Source: ZC4RG30 sp965652645
GTDB taxonomy: Bacteria; Pseudomonadota; Gammaproteobacteria; Steroidobacterales; Steroidobacteraceae
Reading direction: 5' to 3'
Length of the DNA: 64,000 bases
Assembly: GCA_965652645.1 (NCBI GenBank)
Contig: CBFGXE010000009.1
Span: 39,096 to 103,095, forward strand
Below the pieces are notes generated by a model. The model did no database searches, was not told the DNA's origin, and was given only the letters and a program-made list of their open reading frames with translations. The translations under genes and the position numbers were made by a program. Below, piece after piece: positions 15,176 to 24,163 of this stretch (positions within the stretch are counted from its first letter, which is position 1; the number at the start of each line of letters is the position of its first letter).

Positions 15176-15790
15176 CTATTGCACCACCTGCAGCAGTTCG
15201 CCGGTTTCCTCGCCGGTGCGTACCAGGGCCGTGAACGAGAAGGTCGGCACGAGCAGGCGCCTCTCGCCCGTCAGGTCGGATGCAGGGCCCAGGCAATAGC
15301 CGCGTGCGCCCACCCGCTCGATGCCTTCTCCGCCGGCCACGCGTTCGAGCCCTTCCACCGCGCACAGCTCGCTGCCGCGCGTGGCGTAGAGCTGTTCGCC
15401 GCCCTCGATGATCACCGTGAGATTGGTGGGCAGCACCTCGGCCGGCCCCTCGGCGGTATCGGCCAGGTCGATTCCGAAGATGAAGCGCAGGCGGCGCGGC
15501 GCATCGGCGCTGCCCGCGGCGGCGCTTTCCAGCGCCGCAGGCAACGGGCCGGCGATGGTGATGCGCAGGCCCGATCCATCCGGGCGCAGGTCGCCGTCGC
15601 ATTCCATCCGGCTGTTGTCCCAGGCGACCTCTGCTTCCAGCGCACCGCGCAGGGCGGCTTCGAGTCTGCCCGTGCCATCGGCCAGGCACCCCGCCGGGAG
15701 CGCCGTGCCGGCTGCCGCCTGCTGCGGCCTGTCGCCGCATCCGGCCAGCGTCGCAGCCAGCAGCGCTGCGGTGAACGCGCGTCTACTCAT
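15176..15790 (-). CDS. hypothetical lipoprotein
   Basis: A 204-residue lipoprotein with lipobox TLAGC (Cys at residue 17) following a short basic/hydrophobic signal peptide. The mature domain has four further Cys (GCLADG, RMECDG, SELCAVE, GYCLGP), possibly two disulfides, and a beta-rich pattern. No family recognised. The ATG at 15790 overlaps the end of the cupin gene by 8 bp. It is followed closely by the predicted barrel protein, so both may work in the same envelope process. Confidence 0.75.
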   Translation of the reverse strand: MSRRAFTAALLAATLAGCGDRPQQAAAGTALPAGCLADGTGRLEAALRGALEAEVAWDNSRMECDGDLRPDGSGLRITIAGPLPAALESAAAGSADAPRRLRFIFGIDLADTAEGPAEVLPTNLTVIIEGGEQLYATRGSELCAVEGLERVAGGEGIERVGARGYCLGPASDLTGERRLLVPTFSFTALVRTGEETGELLQVVQ

Positions 15791-16151
15791 GGATGGCGTA
15801 GTACTTGCGTGCCGGCTCGAGAACTTCCCAGTAGCCGGTGAAGCCCGCCGGCGACACGAACGCCTCGCCGGCCGAAAACACGCGCACGGAGCCATCGTCC
15901 CCGGTCACCTCGATGCGGCCCTGGAGCAGGTGGCAGAACTCGCTCTCGGTGAAGATCACACGCCACTTGCCCGGCCGGCATTCCCAGATGCCGGCACTGA
16001 AGTGGCCATCCGGGCTGTCGTACAGGTTCCAGGCGCGTTGCACGGGATCCCCGGAGACGATGCGCTCCACGGGCGGACGCCACTCCACCGGCGCCACGCG
16101 CGGCTCGGCGAAGGACACGGGCGGCTGGAACTGCGGGGGAATGGCGCTCAT
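15783..16151 (-). CDS. small cupin-domain protein (EutQ/DUF861-like)
   Basis: A 122-residue single cupin. The pattern W-x-C-x-P-G-K-W-R-V-x-F-T-E-S-E-F-C-H-L-L-x-G at mid-protein and SAGEAFVSPAGFTGYWEV near the C-terminus match the DUF861 group of cupins (relatives of EutQ and ureidoglycine aminohydrolase). Family members bind a metal or small molecule; no reaction is assigned. Start ATG 16151 is 68 bp from the divergent selO start. It heads a three-gene unit with a lipoprotein and an envelope protein. Confidence 0.85.
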   Translation of the reverse strand: MSAIPPQFQPPVSFAEPRVAPVEWRPPVERIVSGDPVQRAWNLYDSPDGHFSAGIWECRPGKWRVIFTESEFCHLLQGRIEVTGDDGSVRVFSAGEAFVSPAGFTGYWEVLEPARKYYAIHE

Positions 16152-16219
16152 GGCCGGCAGTCTAGCGCCTCGGGGCAGATCGCAGGCCGGCCCGCGGCGC
16201 AACGCGGTAGGCTCGTGGC

Positions 16220-17656
16220 ATGCAACTGGGATTCGAGCACACCTACGCGGCCCTGCCGCCGGCCTTCCACGTCGCCGTGCCGCCGGCACCCGTACCCGCA
16301 CCGCAGCTGCTGGCCTTCAACGAGCCGCTGGCGCGGCAACTGCGGCTCGATCCCGCCGCACTGCGTCCGCTGGCGCACGAGATCTTCTCCGGGCAGCGCC
16401 TGCCCGAGGATGCGCGCCCCATCGCCATGGCCTATGCCGGCCACCAGTTCGGCAGCTTCGTGCCCGCGCTGGGGGATGGTCGGGCGCTGCTGCTGGGCGA
16501 GCTGCGCGATGATCGCGGCGTGCTGCGCGACGTGCAGCTCAAGGGCTCCGGCCGCACCCCCTGGTCGCGCTCCGGGGATGGCCTGGCCGCCGTGGGCCCC
16601 ATGCTGCGCGAATACCTGGTGAGTGAGGCCATGCACGCGCTGGGCATTCCCACCACGCGCTCGCTGGCCGTAGTGGCCACCGGCACGCGCGTGCTGCGGG
16701 AGATGCCGTTGCCGGGCGCCATCCTCACGCGCGTGGCCGCCAGCCACGTGCGCGTGGGCACCTTCCAGTATTTTGCCGCCAGGAGCGACGTGGAATCGCT
16801 GGGCACGCTGCTGGACTACTGCATCGCGCGCCACTATCCGGAAATCCCTGACACCGAAGACCGGGCGCTGGCCTTCCTCCACGCCGTGACCGCGCGCCAG
16901 GCGCGGCTCATCGCACAATGGTGCAGCGTGGGGTTCATCCACGGCGTGATGAACACCGACAACATGGCCATCAGCGGCGAGACCATCGACTACGGGCCCT
17001 GCGCCTTCATGGACCACTACGACCCGGCCACGGTGTTCAGCTCCATCGACCACCGCGGTCGCTACAGCTTCGGCAACCAGCCCACCATCGCGCAGTGGAA
17101 CCTGGCGCGACTGGCCGAATGCCTGCTGCCGCTGATGCCGGGTGAGCCGGCAGGCGTGGTCGAGCGCGCCACGGAGGTGATCAACTCGTTCATGGACCAG
17201 TTCGACGCGGCGCTGCTGGCACTGATGCGGCGCAAGCTCGGGCTCATCACTGCCGAAGAGGCAGACACCGCGCTGGTCAGCGCGCTGCTGCGCTCGCTGC
17301 AGGTGGCGCGGCTGGATTTCACGCAGGCCCTGCGCGGACTGGCGGACGGCATCGAGTCCGGCGGCGATCCGGCGTTGTCGGAATGGCTGGCGAGCTGGCG
17401 CGCCCGCCTGGCGAGGGAACCCATGCCCGTCACCGAACGCCGTGCCGCCATGCTCGGGGCCAATCCCGCCTTCATTCCCCGCAACCACCGCGTGGAGGCG
17501 GCGTTGTCCGCGGCATCCGATCGCGGCGACATGGAACCCTTCAACACCTTGCTGGCGCTGGTGCAGCAGCCCTTCGACGAACATCCCGGCTTCGAGGCCT
17601 TCCGCCTCCCGCCACAGGACCATGAACGCGTGGCCGCGACCTTCTGCGGCACTTGA
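16220..17656 (+). CDS. selO: SelO (YdiU) protein adenylyltransferase
   Basis: Pseudokinase-fold enzyme of 478 residues that transfers AMP to Ser/Thr/Tyr of target proteins, linked in E. coli and yeast to redox control. The family hallmarks are present: PIAMAYAGHQFGSFVPALGDGRA near residues 67-90, LKGSGRTPWSR, and the catalytic/metal region GVMNTDNMAISGETIDYGPCAFMD. A Cys lies three residues from the C-terminus (CGT), the position occupied by Sec or Cys in SelO. Length is normal. The gene stands alone ahead of mogA with 30 bp between. Confidence 0.96.
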   Translation: MQLGFEHTYAALPPAFHVAVPPAPVPAPQLLAFNEPLARQLRLDPAALRPLAHEIFSGQRLPEDARPIAMAYAGHQFGSFVPALGDGRALLLGELRDDRGVLRDVQLKGSGRTPWSRSGDGLAAVGPMLREYLVSEAMHALGIPTTRSLAVVATGTRVLREMPLPGAILTRVAASHVRVGTFQYFAARSDVESLGTLLDYCIARHYPEIPDTEDRALAFLHAVTARQARLIAQWCSVGFIHGVMNTDNMAISGETIDYGPCAFMDHYDPATVFSSIDHRGRYSFGNQPTIAQWNLARLAECLLPLMPGEPAGVVERATEVINSFMDQFDAALLALMRRKLGLITAEEADTALVSALLRSLQVARLDFTQALRGLADGIESGGDPALSEWLASWRARLAREPMPVTERRAAMLGANPAFIPRNHRVEAALSAASDRGDMEPFNTLLALVQQPFDEHPGFEAFRLPPQDHERVAATFCGT

Positions 17657-17686
17657 GTTCCGCTGCGGCGCGATAGAATCGCCGCC

Positions 17687-18220
17687 ATGAACAAGCCCGT
17701 GATTGGAGTGCTCAACGTGTCGGATCGCGCCAGCGCCGGCGTGTATTCCGACGAGCCCGGCCAAGCCTGCGTGGCGCTGCTGCGCGAGTGGCTCAGCACC
17801 GACTTCGACGTGGACTACCGCGTGGTGCCCGACGACGTCGGCGTGATTGCCGGCGAGCTGGTCCGCCAGAGCGACGAGGCCGGCTGCTGCCTCATCGTCA
17901 CCACCGGCGGCACCGGCCCCGCGCCGCGCGACGTCACCCCCGAGGCGACGCTGCAGGTGGTGCAGCGCGAGATGCCCGGCTTCGGGGAGCTGATGAGAAG
18001 CACGTCACTGCAATATGTCCCCACCGCCATCCTCTCGCGCCAGACGGCGGGCATCCGCGGCCGCACGCTGATCGTGAACCTGCCCGGCCGCCCCAAGTCC
18101 ATCCGCGAGAACCTGGAAGCCGTGTTCCCGGCCATCCCCTATTGCATCGACCTCATCGGTGGCCCGCGGCTGGAAACCAACGCGGCCGTGATGAAGGCCT
18201 TCCGGCCCAAAAACAGCTGA
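17687..18220 (+). CDS. mogA: molybdopterin adenylyltransferase
   Basis: MogA/MoaB-family enzyme of 177 residues that adenylylates molybdopterin before molybdenum insertion. The characteristic active-site segment TTGGTGPAPRDVTPEA and the C-terminal VNLPGRPKSIRENLEAVFPAIPYCIDLIGG are both seen. Length and start match MogA. Other cofactor genes and molybdoenzymes are not in the window, though a MOSC-domain gene lies at 55.8 kb. Confidence 0.95.
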   Translation: MNKPVIGVLNVSDRASAGVYSDEPGQACVALLREWLSTDFDVDYRVVPDDVGVIAGELVRQSDEAGCCLIVTTGGTGPAPRDVTPEATLQVVQREMPGFGELMRSTSLQYVPTAILSRQTAGIRGRTLIVNLPGRPKSIRENLEAVFPAIPYCIDLIGGPRLETNAAVMKAFRPKNS

Positions 18221-18325
18221 AAAACCAGCCTTTTCAGGGCGCCGGAGGCGTGCACAATTCGTGCGAAATTCCTCCCAATAAGGATTGTGCGGACAGGCCG
18301 GAACTGACTCCTGCCTTTGCTTCTC

Positions 18326-18363
18326 TGATCAGTTGTCGATGGAGCTGATTGAACAACTGATCA
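18326..18363. repeat. 11-bp perfect inverted repeat directly before a peptide gene RBS
   Basis: TGATCAGTTGT (18326-18336) and ACAACTGATCA (18353-18363) are exact reverse complements separated by 16 bp. The right arm ends one base before the AAGGAG of the 33-residue gene. It can act as a dimer operator, or as an RNA hairpin placed immediately next to the ribosome binding site. Confidence 0.7.
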
Positions 18364-18373
18364 AGGAGCTGAC

Positions 18374-18475
18374 ATGAACGCACTTGTACTTTCGACCCTG
18401 CTGATCCACACCCTGGCCTCCGTGGCGATCCTGGTGGGATCGGCCGTGACTTCCTGCTTCGCCGGTCGGAAGTAA
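18374..18475 (+). CDS. hydrophobic peptide of 33 aa
   Basis: ATG at 18374 follows a near-perfect AAGGAG with a 5-base spacer. The 33 codons encode one continuous hydrophobic helix (about residues 3-30, including HTLASVAILVGSAV) with a basic GRK tail. The length and shape resemble small inner-membrane peptides such as type I toxins or regulatory subunits, but sequence identity to any family is not claimed. The strong ribosome binding site, the adjacent inverted repeat and the isolated position after mogA support a regulated gene. Confidence 0.55.
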   Translation: MNALVLSTLLIHTLASVAILVGSAVTSCFAGRK

Positions 18476-18755
18476 TGGCGATCAGGCTGGAGGATCGCCG
18501 GCACCCCGGCGTGGCTGGCGCAGGTGCCGGGCGATTCCTTCCTCCACGGGCATTCCCTTCCGGCTTTTCCGCAATGGCGCGCTGACGTTCACCACCCGGG
18601 TGCCGTTGCGCGCCATTGTCCGGCAGCCGCTGTTCCCCACGCTGGTGTGGCGGGGCACCCGGCGCAACACCGAACGCAGCGGACCGAAGCTTTCCGCCGG
18701 GCTCTCCGGCGACGTGCGCAAGCTGCTGTCGAAGTTCCCGCCGAAGCGCCGCTGA
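18476..18755 (+). other. coding-like segment without a clear start (possible gene remnant)
   Basis: Between the 33-residue peptide and fadE lies about 325 bp without an intact recognised gene. In one frame the stretch ending at TGA 18753-18755 has strongly coding third-position GC over about 60 codons (GALTFTTRVPLRAIVRQ, then SGDVRKLLSKFPPKRR), but no ATG precedes it. The only GTG candidate, at 18600, lacks a ribosome binding site. The 5' half looks coding in a different frame. This would fit a frameshifted or truncated gene. No family recognised. Confidence 0.3.
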
Positions 18756-18800
18756 TCCCGCCGCCCGGCTGCGCCCGCCGCGGCGCGCTATAGTTGTGGC

Positions 18801-21302
18801 ATGTTGCTGTTTCTCCTGCTGTTGCTCGCTGCCACGGCCGCCATCTTCTCGGTGGCACAGGCCGGCGTACTGGTCACGCTGGGTCTCGTCATCGCCGTGC
18901 TGGCGCTGGCGTACTGGCGCCTGCCGCTGTGGGCCTTCTCGGTTGCCTTCACCGCCCTGTTCGGCGCCTACGCCTTCTTCGGCACCGCGCCGCTGTGGTG
19001 GAAGGGCTTCCTGCTGGCGCTGCTCGCGGTGATGTGGCTGTTCAACTTCAGGCCGCTGCGCAAGGCGCTGATCTCGCGCCCCTTCCTTCGCACCTACCTG
19101 CGCATGCTGCCCACCATGTCGGCCACCGAGCGCGAGGCGCTGGAAGCCGGCGGCGTGTGGTGGGACGGCGAGCTGTTCACCGGCAAGCCCGACTGGGACC
19201 GACTGCTCGGCACCCCAGCGCCGCGGCTGAGTGCCGAAGAACAGGCCTTCCTCGACGGCCCGGTGGAACAGCTCTGCGCCATGGTGGATGACTTCGACGT
19301 CACGCACCGCCGCGCCGACCTGCCGCCGGAAGCGTGGGAGTTCATCAAGAAGAACCGCTTCTGGGCCATGATCATCCCGAAGCGCTACGGCGGACTGGAG
19401 TTCAGCCGCTACGCGCAATCCTCGGTGCTGGTGAAGCTCTGCAGCCGCAGCATCGTGCTCGGCACCACGGTGGGCGTGCCGAACTCGCTCGGTCCGGGCG
19501 AGCTGCTGGTGCACTACGGCACCGATGAGCAGAAGGACTACTACCTGCCACGCCTGGTGCGGGGCGAGGAGATCCCCTGCTTCGGCCTTACCAGCCCCGT
19601 GGCCGGCTCCGATGCCACCTCCATCACCGACACCGGCGTGGTGTGCCGCGGCCAGTACCAGGGCCGCGAAGTCATCGGCATCCGCCTGAACTTCTCCAAG
19701 CGTTACATCACGCTGGCACCGGTCGCCACGGTGATCGGCCTGGCCTTCCGCCTGTTCGATCCCGAACGCCTGGTCGGTGACACCGAGGACATTGGCATCA
19801 CCTGTGCGCTGATCCCGCGCGACACGCCGGGCATCCGCATCGGCCGCCGCCACTTCCCGCTCAACACGCCGTTCCAGAACGGCCCCATCCAGGGCGAGGA
19901 CGTGTTCGTGCCGGTGGACTTCATCATCGGCGGCATCGCGCAGGCCGGCCGCGGCTGGCGCATGCTGGTGGAGCAGCTCTCCGTGGGCCGCAGCATCTCG
20001 CTGCCGTCCACCGCGCTCGGCGGTGCGATGGCCGCCGCCTGGGCCACCGGCGCCTATGCCCGCATCCGCAAGCAGTTCGGCCTGTCGGTGGGCCGCTTCG
20101 AGGGCGTGGAGCAGGTGATCGCGCGCATCATCGGCACCACCTACATCATGGATGCCTCGCGCAGCGTCACCACCGGTGCCATCGACGCGGGCGAGAAGCC
20201 GGCCGTGCCGGCGGCCATCCTCAAGATGCACCTCACCGAGATGGGCCGCGTGATCGCCGCCGACGCCATGGACGTGCATGGCGGCAAGGCCGTGATGCTC
20301 GGGCCGCGCAACTACCTGGGCCGCAACTGGCAGGCCTCGCCCATCGGCATCACGGTGGAAGGCGCGAACATCCTCACGCGCAACCTGATCATCTTCGGCC
20401 AGGGCGCCATCCGCTGCCATCCGTTCGTGCTGAAGGAGATGGAGGCCGCGCGCAATGCGCAGGGCGAGCGCAGCGTGGATGACTTCGACCGCGCGCTGTT
20501 CGCGCACATCGGATTCACCATCTCCAATGCCGTGCGCTCGCTGGTAATGGCGATCACGCTGGCGCGCTTCGAGAGCGTGCCCGTCCAGGGCCCGCTGCGC
20601 CGCTACTACCAGCACATCGAGCGCTTCTCCGCCTCCTTCGCCTTCGTCGCCGACGTGGCCATGCTCTCGCTCGGCGGCTACCTGAAAAAGAAGGAGAGCC
20701 TCTCGGCACGCCTCGGCGACGTGCTCTCCTATTTGTACCTTGCCTCGATGGTGCTCAAGCACCACCACGACAATGGCGCGCCGCCCGAGGACCAGCCCAT
20801 CGTCGAGTGGACCTGCCGCGACCTGCTGTACCGCGCGCAGGAGCAGCTGCACGGCTTCCTGCGCAACTTCCCCAACCGCCCTCTGGCCTGGCTGATGCGC
20901 GTGCTGGTGTTCCCGCGCGGCCGCACCTACTTCGCGCCTGGTGACCGGCTGGGCGCGCAGCTGGCCGCGCTGGCCATGGAGCCCGGCCCCTCGCGCTCGC
21001 GCCTGTGCCGTCACGCCTTCCGCACCCGGGTGGCGGGCAACCCGCTGGGCCTGCTCGAGGAAGCGCTGCAGCTGGCGCAGCGCGCCGAGCCGCTGGAACG
21101 CAAGCTCAGGGTGGAAGGCGTGAAGACCGGCCGCATCACCGCGCTGGACATGCCCGGCCAGATCGCCGCCGCGCGCGAACTGGGCATTCTCTCTGGCGAG
21201 GAAGCGGATCTCCTGCTGGACTATGATGCGAAGATCATGCGCATCATCAATGTGGATGATTTCGCGCCCGAGGAACTGCCCGCGGGCCCGTCCAACAACT
21301 AG
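18801..21302 (+). CDS. fadE: long-type acyl-CoA dehydrogenase FadE
   Basis: First enzyme of fatty acid beta-oxidation (acyl-CoA to enoyl-CoA, FAD), 833 residues, the length typical of enterobacterial-type FadE. Two or three N-terminal hydrophobic segments (residues 1-75) anchor it to the membrane. The acyl-CoA dehydrogenase core follows, with GLTSPVAGSDATSITDTG as the FAD-binding region, QLSVGRSISLPS and the GGKAVMLGPRNY segment, and a long C-terminal FadE-specific extension. The start ATG 18801 lies shortly after a TATAGT. No other fad gene is adjacent. Confidence 0.95.
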   Translation: MLLFLLLLLAATAAIFSVAQAGVLVTLGLVIAVLALAYWRLPLWAFSVAFTALFGAYAFFGTAPLWWKGFLLALLAVMWLFNFRPLRKALISRPFLRTYLRMLPTMSATEREALEAGGVWWDGELFTGKPDWDRLLGTPAPRLSAEEQAFLDGPVEQLCAMVDDFDVTHRRADLPPEAWEFIKKNRFWAMIIPKRYGGLEFSRYAQSSVLVKLCSRSIVLGTTVGVPNSLGPGELLVHYGTDEQKDYYLPRLVRGEEIPCFGLTSPVAGSDATSITDTGVVCRGQYQGREVIGIRLNFSKRYITLAPVATVIGLAFRLFDPERLVGDTEDIGITCALIPRDTPGIRIGRRHFPLNTPFQNGPIQGEDVFVPVDFIIGGIAQAGRGWRMLVEQLSVGRSISLPSTALGGAMAAAWATGAYARIRKQFGLSVGRFEGVEQVIARIIGTTYIMDASRSVTTGAIDAGEKPAVPAAILKMHLTEMGRVIAADAMDVHGGKAVMLGPRNYLGRNWQASPIGITVEGANILTRNLIIFGQGAIRCHPFVLKEMEAARNAQGERSVDDFDRALFAHIGFTISNAVRSLVMAITLARFESVPVQGPLRRYYQHIERFSASFAFVADVAMLSLGGYLKKKESLSARLGDVLSYLYLASMVLKHHHDNGAPPEDQPIVEWTCRDLLYRAQEQLHGFLRNFPNRPLAWLMRVLVFPRGRTYFAPGDRLGAQLAALAMEPGPSRSRLCRHAFRTRVAGNPLGLLEEALQLAQRAEPLERKLRVEGVKTGRITALDMPGQIAAARELGILSGEEADLLLDYDAKIMRIINVDDFAPEELPAGPSNN

Positions 21303-21323
21303 ACCACCGGGAGAACAAGGAAG

Positions 21324-21824
21324 ATGAATACCAGGCTGATGGCCGTCGCCTCCGCCGCGACGATCACCCTGCTGGCGGCCTGCTCGAAGGCGCCGGACAC
21401 CGCCGCAGACGCTGCGGCAGCGGATTCGCATGCCGACCACGCCGCCACCCCTGCCGCCGCGGCCCTGCCGCGCACGCCGGCGCCGGCTGGCGCCAGCGTG
21501 TTCATCGTGAGCCCGAAGGACGGGGAGACGGTGACCTCGCCGGTGAAGGTGGTGTTCGGCATTTCCGGCATGGGGCTGGCCCCCGCCGGCGAGCAGAACC
21601 CCGGCGCCGGCCACCACCACCTGCTGGTGGACGCCGACCTGGCCGATGCCGGGGTGCCCATTCCCACCAACGAGAACCACCTGCACTTCGGCAAGGCGCA
21701 GACCGAGGCAGAGGTGACGCTCACCCCCGGCCAGCACACGCTGCAGCTGGTGCTGGGCGACTACCTGCACATTCCCTTCGACCCGGTGATCGCCTCGCCG
21801 AAGATCACCATCAACGTGAACTGA
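21324..21824 (+). CDS. DUF4399 periplasmic lipoprotein
   Basis: A 166-residue lipoprotein with lipobox LLAAC (Cys at residue 20), an Ala/His-rich linker and a C-terminal DUF4399 domain: VFIVSPKDGETVTSPVKVVFG, GHHHLLVD, NENHLHFGKAQTEAEVTLTPGQHTLQL. His clusters (GAGHHHLLVD, NENHLHFG) suggest possible metal binding, which is inference. It is 21 bp after fadE and probably co-transcribed. Family function is unknown. Confidence 0.88.
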   Translation: MNTRLMAVASAATITLLAACSKAPDTAADAAAADSHADHAATPAAAALPRTPAPAGASVFIVSPKDGETVTSPVKVVFGISGMGLAPAGEQNPGAGHHHLLVDADLADAGVPIPTNENHLHFGKAQTEAEVTLTPGQHTLQLVLGDYLHIPFDPVIASPKITINVN

Positions 21825-21878
21825 GGGCCCGCAACAGCCGCCGCCCTTGCGAGGGTGGCGGCCACGCCGGATTCCGCG

Positions 21879-23519
21879 ATGTACCTGCCGTTCTACGGAC
21901 TGGCCGAGAAACCCTTCTCGATCACGCCCGACCCGCGCTACCTCTACCTCGGCGGGCGCCACGCCGAAGCGCTTGCGCACCTGGTGTACGGCATCACCGA
22001 GGCAGGCGGTTTCATCCAGCTCACCGGCGAGGTGGGCACCGGCAAGACCACGATGATCCGCTCGCTGCTGGCGCGGCGACCTGACAATGCCGAAATCGCG
22101 CTGGTCCTGAACCCGCGCATGAGCGAGAACGAGTTCCTGCAGACCCTGTGCGAGGAGCTGGGCATCACCGTGCCAGAGGCGTCCCGCGGCAGCATGAAGG
22201 AGCTCACCAGCCTGCTGAACCGCCACCTGCTGCAGGTGCATGCGGCCGGGCGCCGCGTGGTGCTCATCGTCGATGAGGCCCAGAACCTCACCCCCGACCT
22301 GCTGGAGCGCGTGCGGCTGCTCAGCAACCTCGAGACCGAGACGCAGAAGCTGCTGCAGATCATCCTCATCGGCCAGCCGGAACTGCGCGACATGCTGGCA
22401 CGCAACGACCTGAGGCAGCTCGCGCAGCGCATCACCGGCCGCTACCACCTCGATCCCCTCTCGCGCGAGGAAACCGCCGCCTACGTGAAGCACCGGCTGC
22501 GCATCGCCGGCGCCACGCGCGAGGTCTTCACCCGCGGCGCGCTGGCCGAACTGCATCGCGCCAGCGGCGGTGTGCCGCGACTGATCAACATCATCGGTGA
22601 CCGCGCGCTGCTGGGCGGCTTCACCGAAGACCGCCACGTGCAGGACGCGGCAATGGTGCGCAAGGCGGCGGCCGAAGTGTTCGGCAGGCCGATGCGGCCG
22701 GCATGGCTGCCGCTGGCGGCCTGCCTGGCCGGCGTGGCACTGCTCGGTGCAGGCACCTGGGCGGTGTGGAAACAGCAGTCGCGCACCCCGGCAGACACGG
22801 CCATTGCTGCGGATACGGCGGAAGATTCCGCCACCGCGGCACCGGCAACGCCGGAGCCTGCCTCCGTCATGGCCGCACCACTCACTGCGCCCACGATGGC
22901 CGCACTGCTGCAGCAGCAGGCCGGCACTGCCACCGAGGACGGCGCCTGGTCGCAGCTGTTCGGCCTGTGGGGCGCACGGTACACACCGGGCGCCACGCCT
23001 GCCTGCGCGCAGGCGCTGCACCAGGCACTGGAATGCCTCGAGGAGCGCGGCGGACTGGATGCCCTGCGCCGCTACAACCGCCCCGCAGTGGTCATGCTCA
23101 CCGACGACGCCGGCCTCCCGCACCACGCCGTGCTGGCGCAGTTGCTGGACGCGCAGCGCGCGCGCCTGATGATCGGCGATGGCGCCTGGGAAGTGGACAT
23201 TCCGGAACTGCAGTCGCGCTGGAACGGCGACTTCCAGCTGCTGTGGAAACCCTCGCAGCTGGACACCCGCAACCTCGCGCTGGGCGCCTGGGGCGAGCCC
23301 GTGCTCAACCTGCGCGCCCGGCTCAACCGCTGGGCCGGCGTCGCGGAAGACGACGCGCCCGATCCACAGTATTTCGATGAAGCGCTGCAGGAGCTGGTGA
23401 TGCGCTTCCAGTCCAGCAACGAGCTGGTGGTCGACGGCATCGCCGGCATACGCACCCAGGCACTGCTCGATGCCGCCGTGGCCGGCGCCGACACGCCGCT
23501 GCTGTCGGCCGCACGCTGA
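21879..23519 (+). CDS. gspA: ExeA/GspA-type AAA ATPase of type II secretion
   Basis: Inner-membrane ATPase that with GspB helps assemble the type II secretin through peptidoglycan. The N-terminal AAA domain (Walker A GEVGTGKTT, Walker B VVLIVDEAQN, sensor region IILIGQPELRDML) is followed by one transmembrane segment (about residues 277-300 of a 546-residue product) and a periplasmic part ending in a peptidoglycan-binding domain. I chose ATG 21879 because ExeA proteins begin M-Y-x-x-F-Y-G-L-x-E-K-P-F; a GTG at 21855 would add eight residues. gspB follows by 8 bp. No other gsp genes are in view. Confidence 0.93.
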   Translation: MYLPFYGLAEKPFSITPDPRYLYLGGRHAEALAHLVYGITEAGGFIQLTGEVGTGKTTMIRSLLARRPDNAEIALVLNPRMSENEFLQTLCEELGITVPEASRGSMKELTSLLNRHLLQVHAAGRRVVLIVDEAQNLTPDLLERVRLLSNLETETQKLLQIILIGQPELRDMLARNDLRQLAQRITGRYHLDPLSREETAAYVKHRLRIAGATREVFTRGALAELHRASGGVPRLINIIGDRALLGGFTEDRHVQDAAMVRKAAAEVFGRPMRPAWLPLAACLAGVALLGAGTWAVWKQQSRTPADTAIAADTAEDSATAAPATPEPASVMAAPLTAPTMAALLQQQAGTATEDGAWSQLFGLWGARYTPGATPACAQALHQALECLEERGGLDALRRYNRPAVVMLTDDAGLPHHAVLAQLLDAQRARLMIGDGAWEVDIPELQSRWNGDFQLLWKPSQLDTRNLALGAWGEPVLNLRARLNRWAGVAEDDAPDPQYFDEALQELVMRFQSSNELVVDGIAGIRTQALLDAAVAGADTPLLSAAR

Positions 23520-23527
23520 GGGCGGGC

Positions 23528-24163
23528 ATGTCATTCATTCTCGATGCACTGAGGAAGGCCGAGTCCGAACGCAACCGCAATGTCGCGCCGGTGCTGATGG
23601 ATGCACGCATTGCGCCGCCACGCCGCGGACTGCCGGGCTGGGCCATCGGCCTGGGCGTGGTGCTGCTTCTGAACCTGGGACTGCTGGCCTGGCTGCTGGG
23701 CCGCACGCAGTCGCCGGCGGCTGCGCCACCTGCCGATGCGGCACCCGTGGCGTCCATCCCTTCCGAAGCAGGCACGGCCCGGGCGCCGGCGGCAACCGTC
23801 GCCCTGGCGGCACCTCCACCCGCGACGCCCGCACCGCGGCCGGCCCCGTCCCGGCCGGTGGAAGTCTCCACCATCGCCGTGGCTCCGCCCCCTGCCAGCG
23901 GCCCTTCGCTGGCCGCCACGGGTGACGAGGAGCGCCTGCCGGAACTGCGCGAGCTGCGCAGCGCCGGCGTGGCATTGCCGGAGCTGGTGCTGAACCTGCA
24001 CGTCTACACACCCGCGCCGGCCAACCGCTCGGTGCTGCTGAACGGCCAGCGCGCGCGCGAGGGCGACTACCTGCCCAACGGCGTGAAGGTGGAGCGCATC
24101 ACGCCCACGGCGGTGATCCTGGAAGGCAGCGGCAGGCGTTTCCGCGTCACCGCCGGCGAATAG
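23528..24163 (+). CDS. gspB: GspB-type general secretion protein
   Basis: A 211-residue single-pass protein that partners GspA. The start MSFILDALRKAESERNR is the family hallmark, followed by a transmembrane helix (about residues 38-58), a long Pro/Ala periplasmic linker, and the C-terminal GspB domain (VLNLHVYTPAPANRSVLLNG, then LPNGVKVERITPTAVILE). Its stop codon directly abuts the stop codon of the convergent gene, with no intergenic base. Confidence 0.93.
   Translation: MSFILDALRKAESERNRNVAPVLMDARIAPPRRGLPGWAIGLGVVLLLNLGLLAWLLGRTQSPAAAPPADAAPVASIPSEAGTARAPAATVALAAPPPATPAPRPAPSRPVEVSTIAVAPPPASGPSLAATGDEERLPELRELRSAGVALPELVLNLHVYTPAPANRSVLLNGQRAREGDYLPNGVKVERITPTAVILEGSGRRFRVTAGE

Noticed and set aside
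18234..23534. A very long minus-strand open frame of 1766 codons
   Set aside because: It lies opposite fadE, a DUF4399 gene and gspA, which have clear family motifs. Its translation is His/Arg/Gly-rich without domains, a typical antisense shadow in high-GC DNA.
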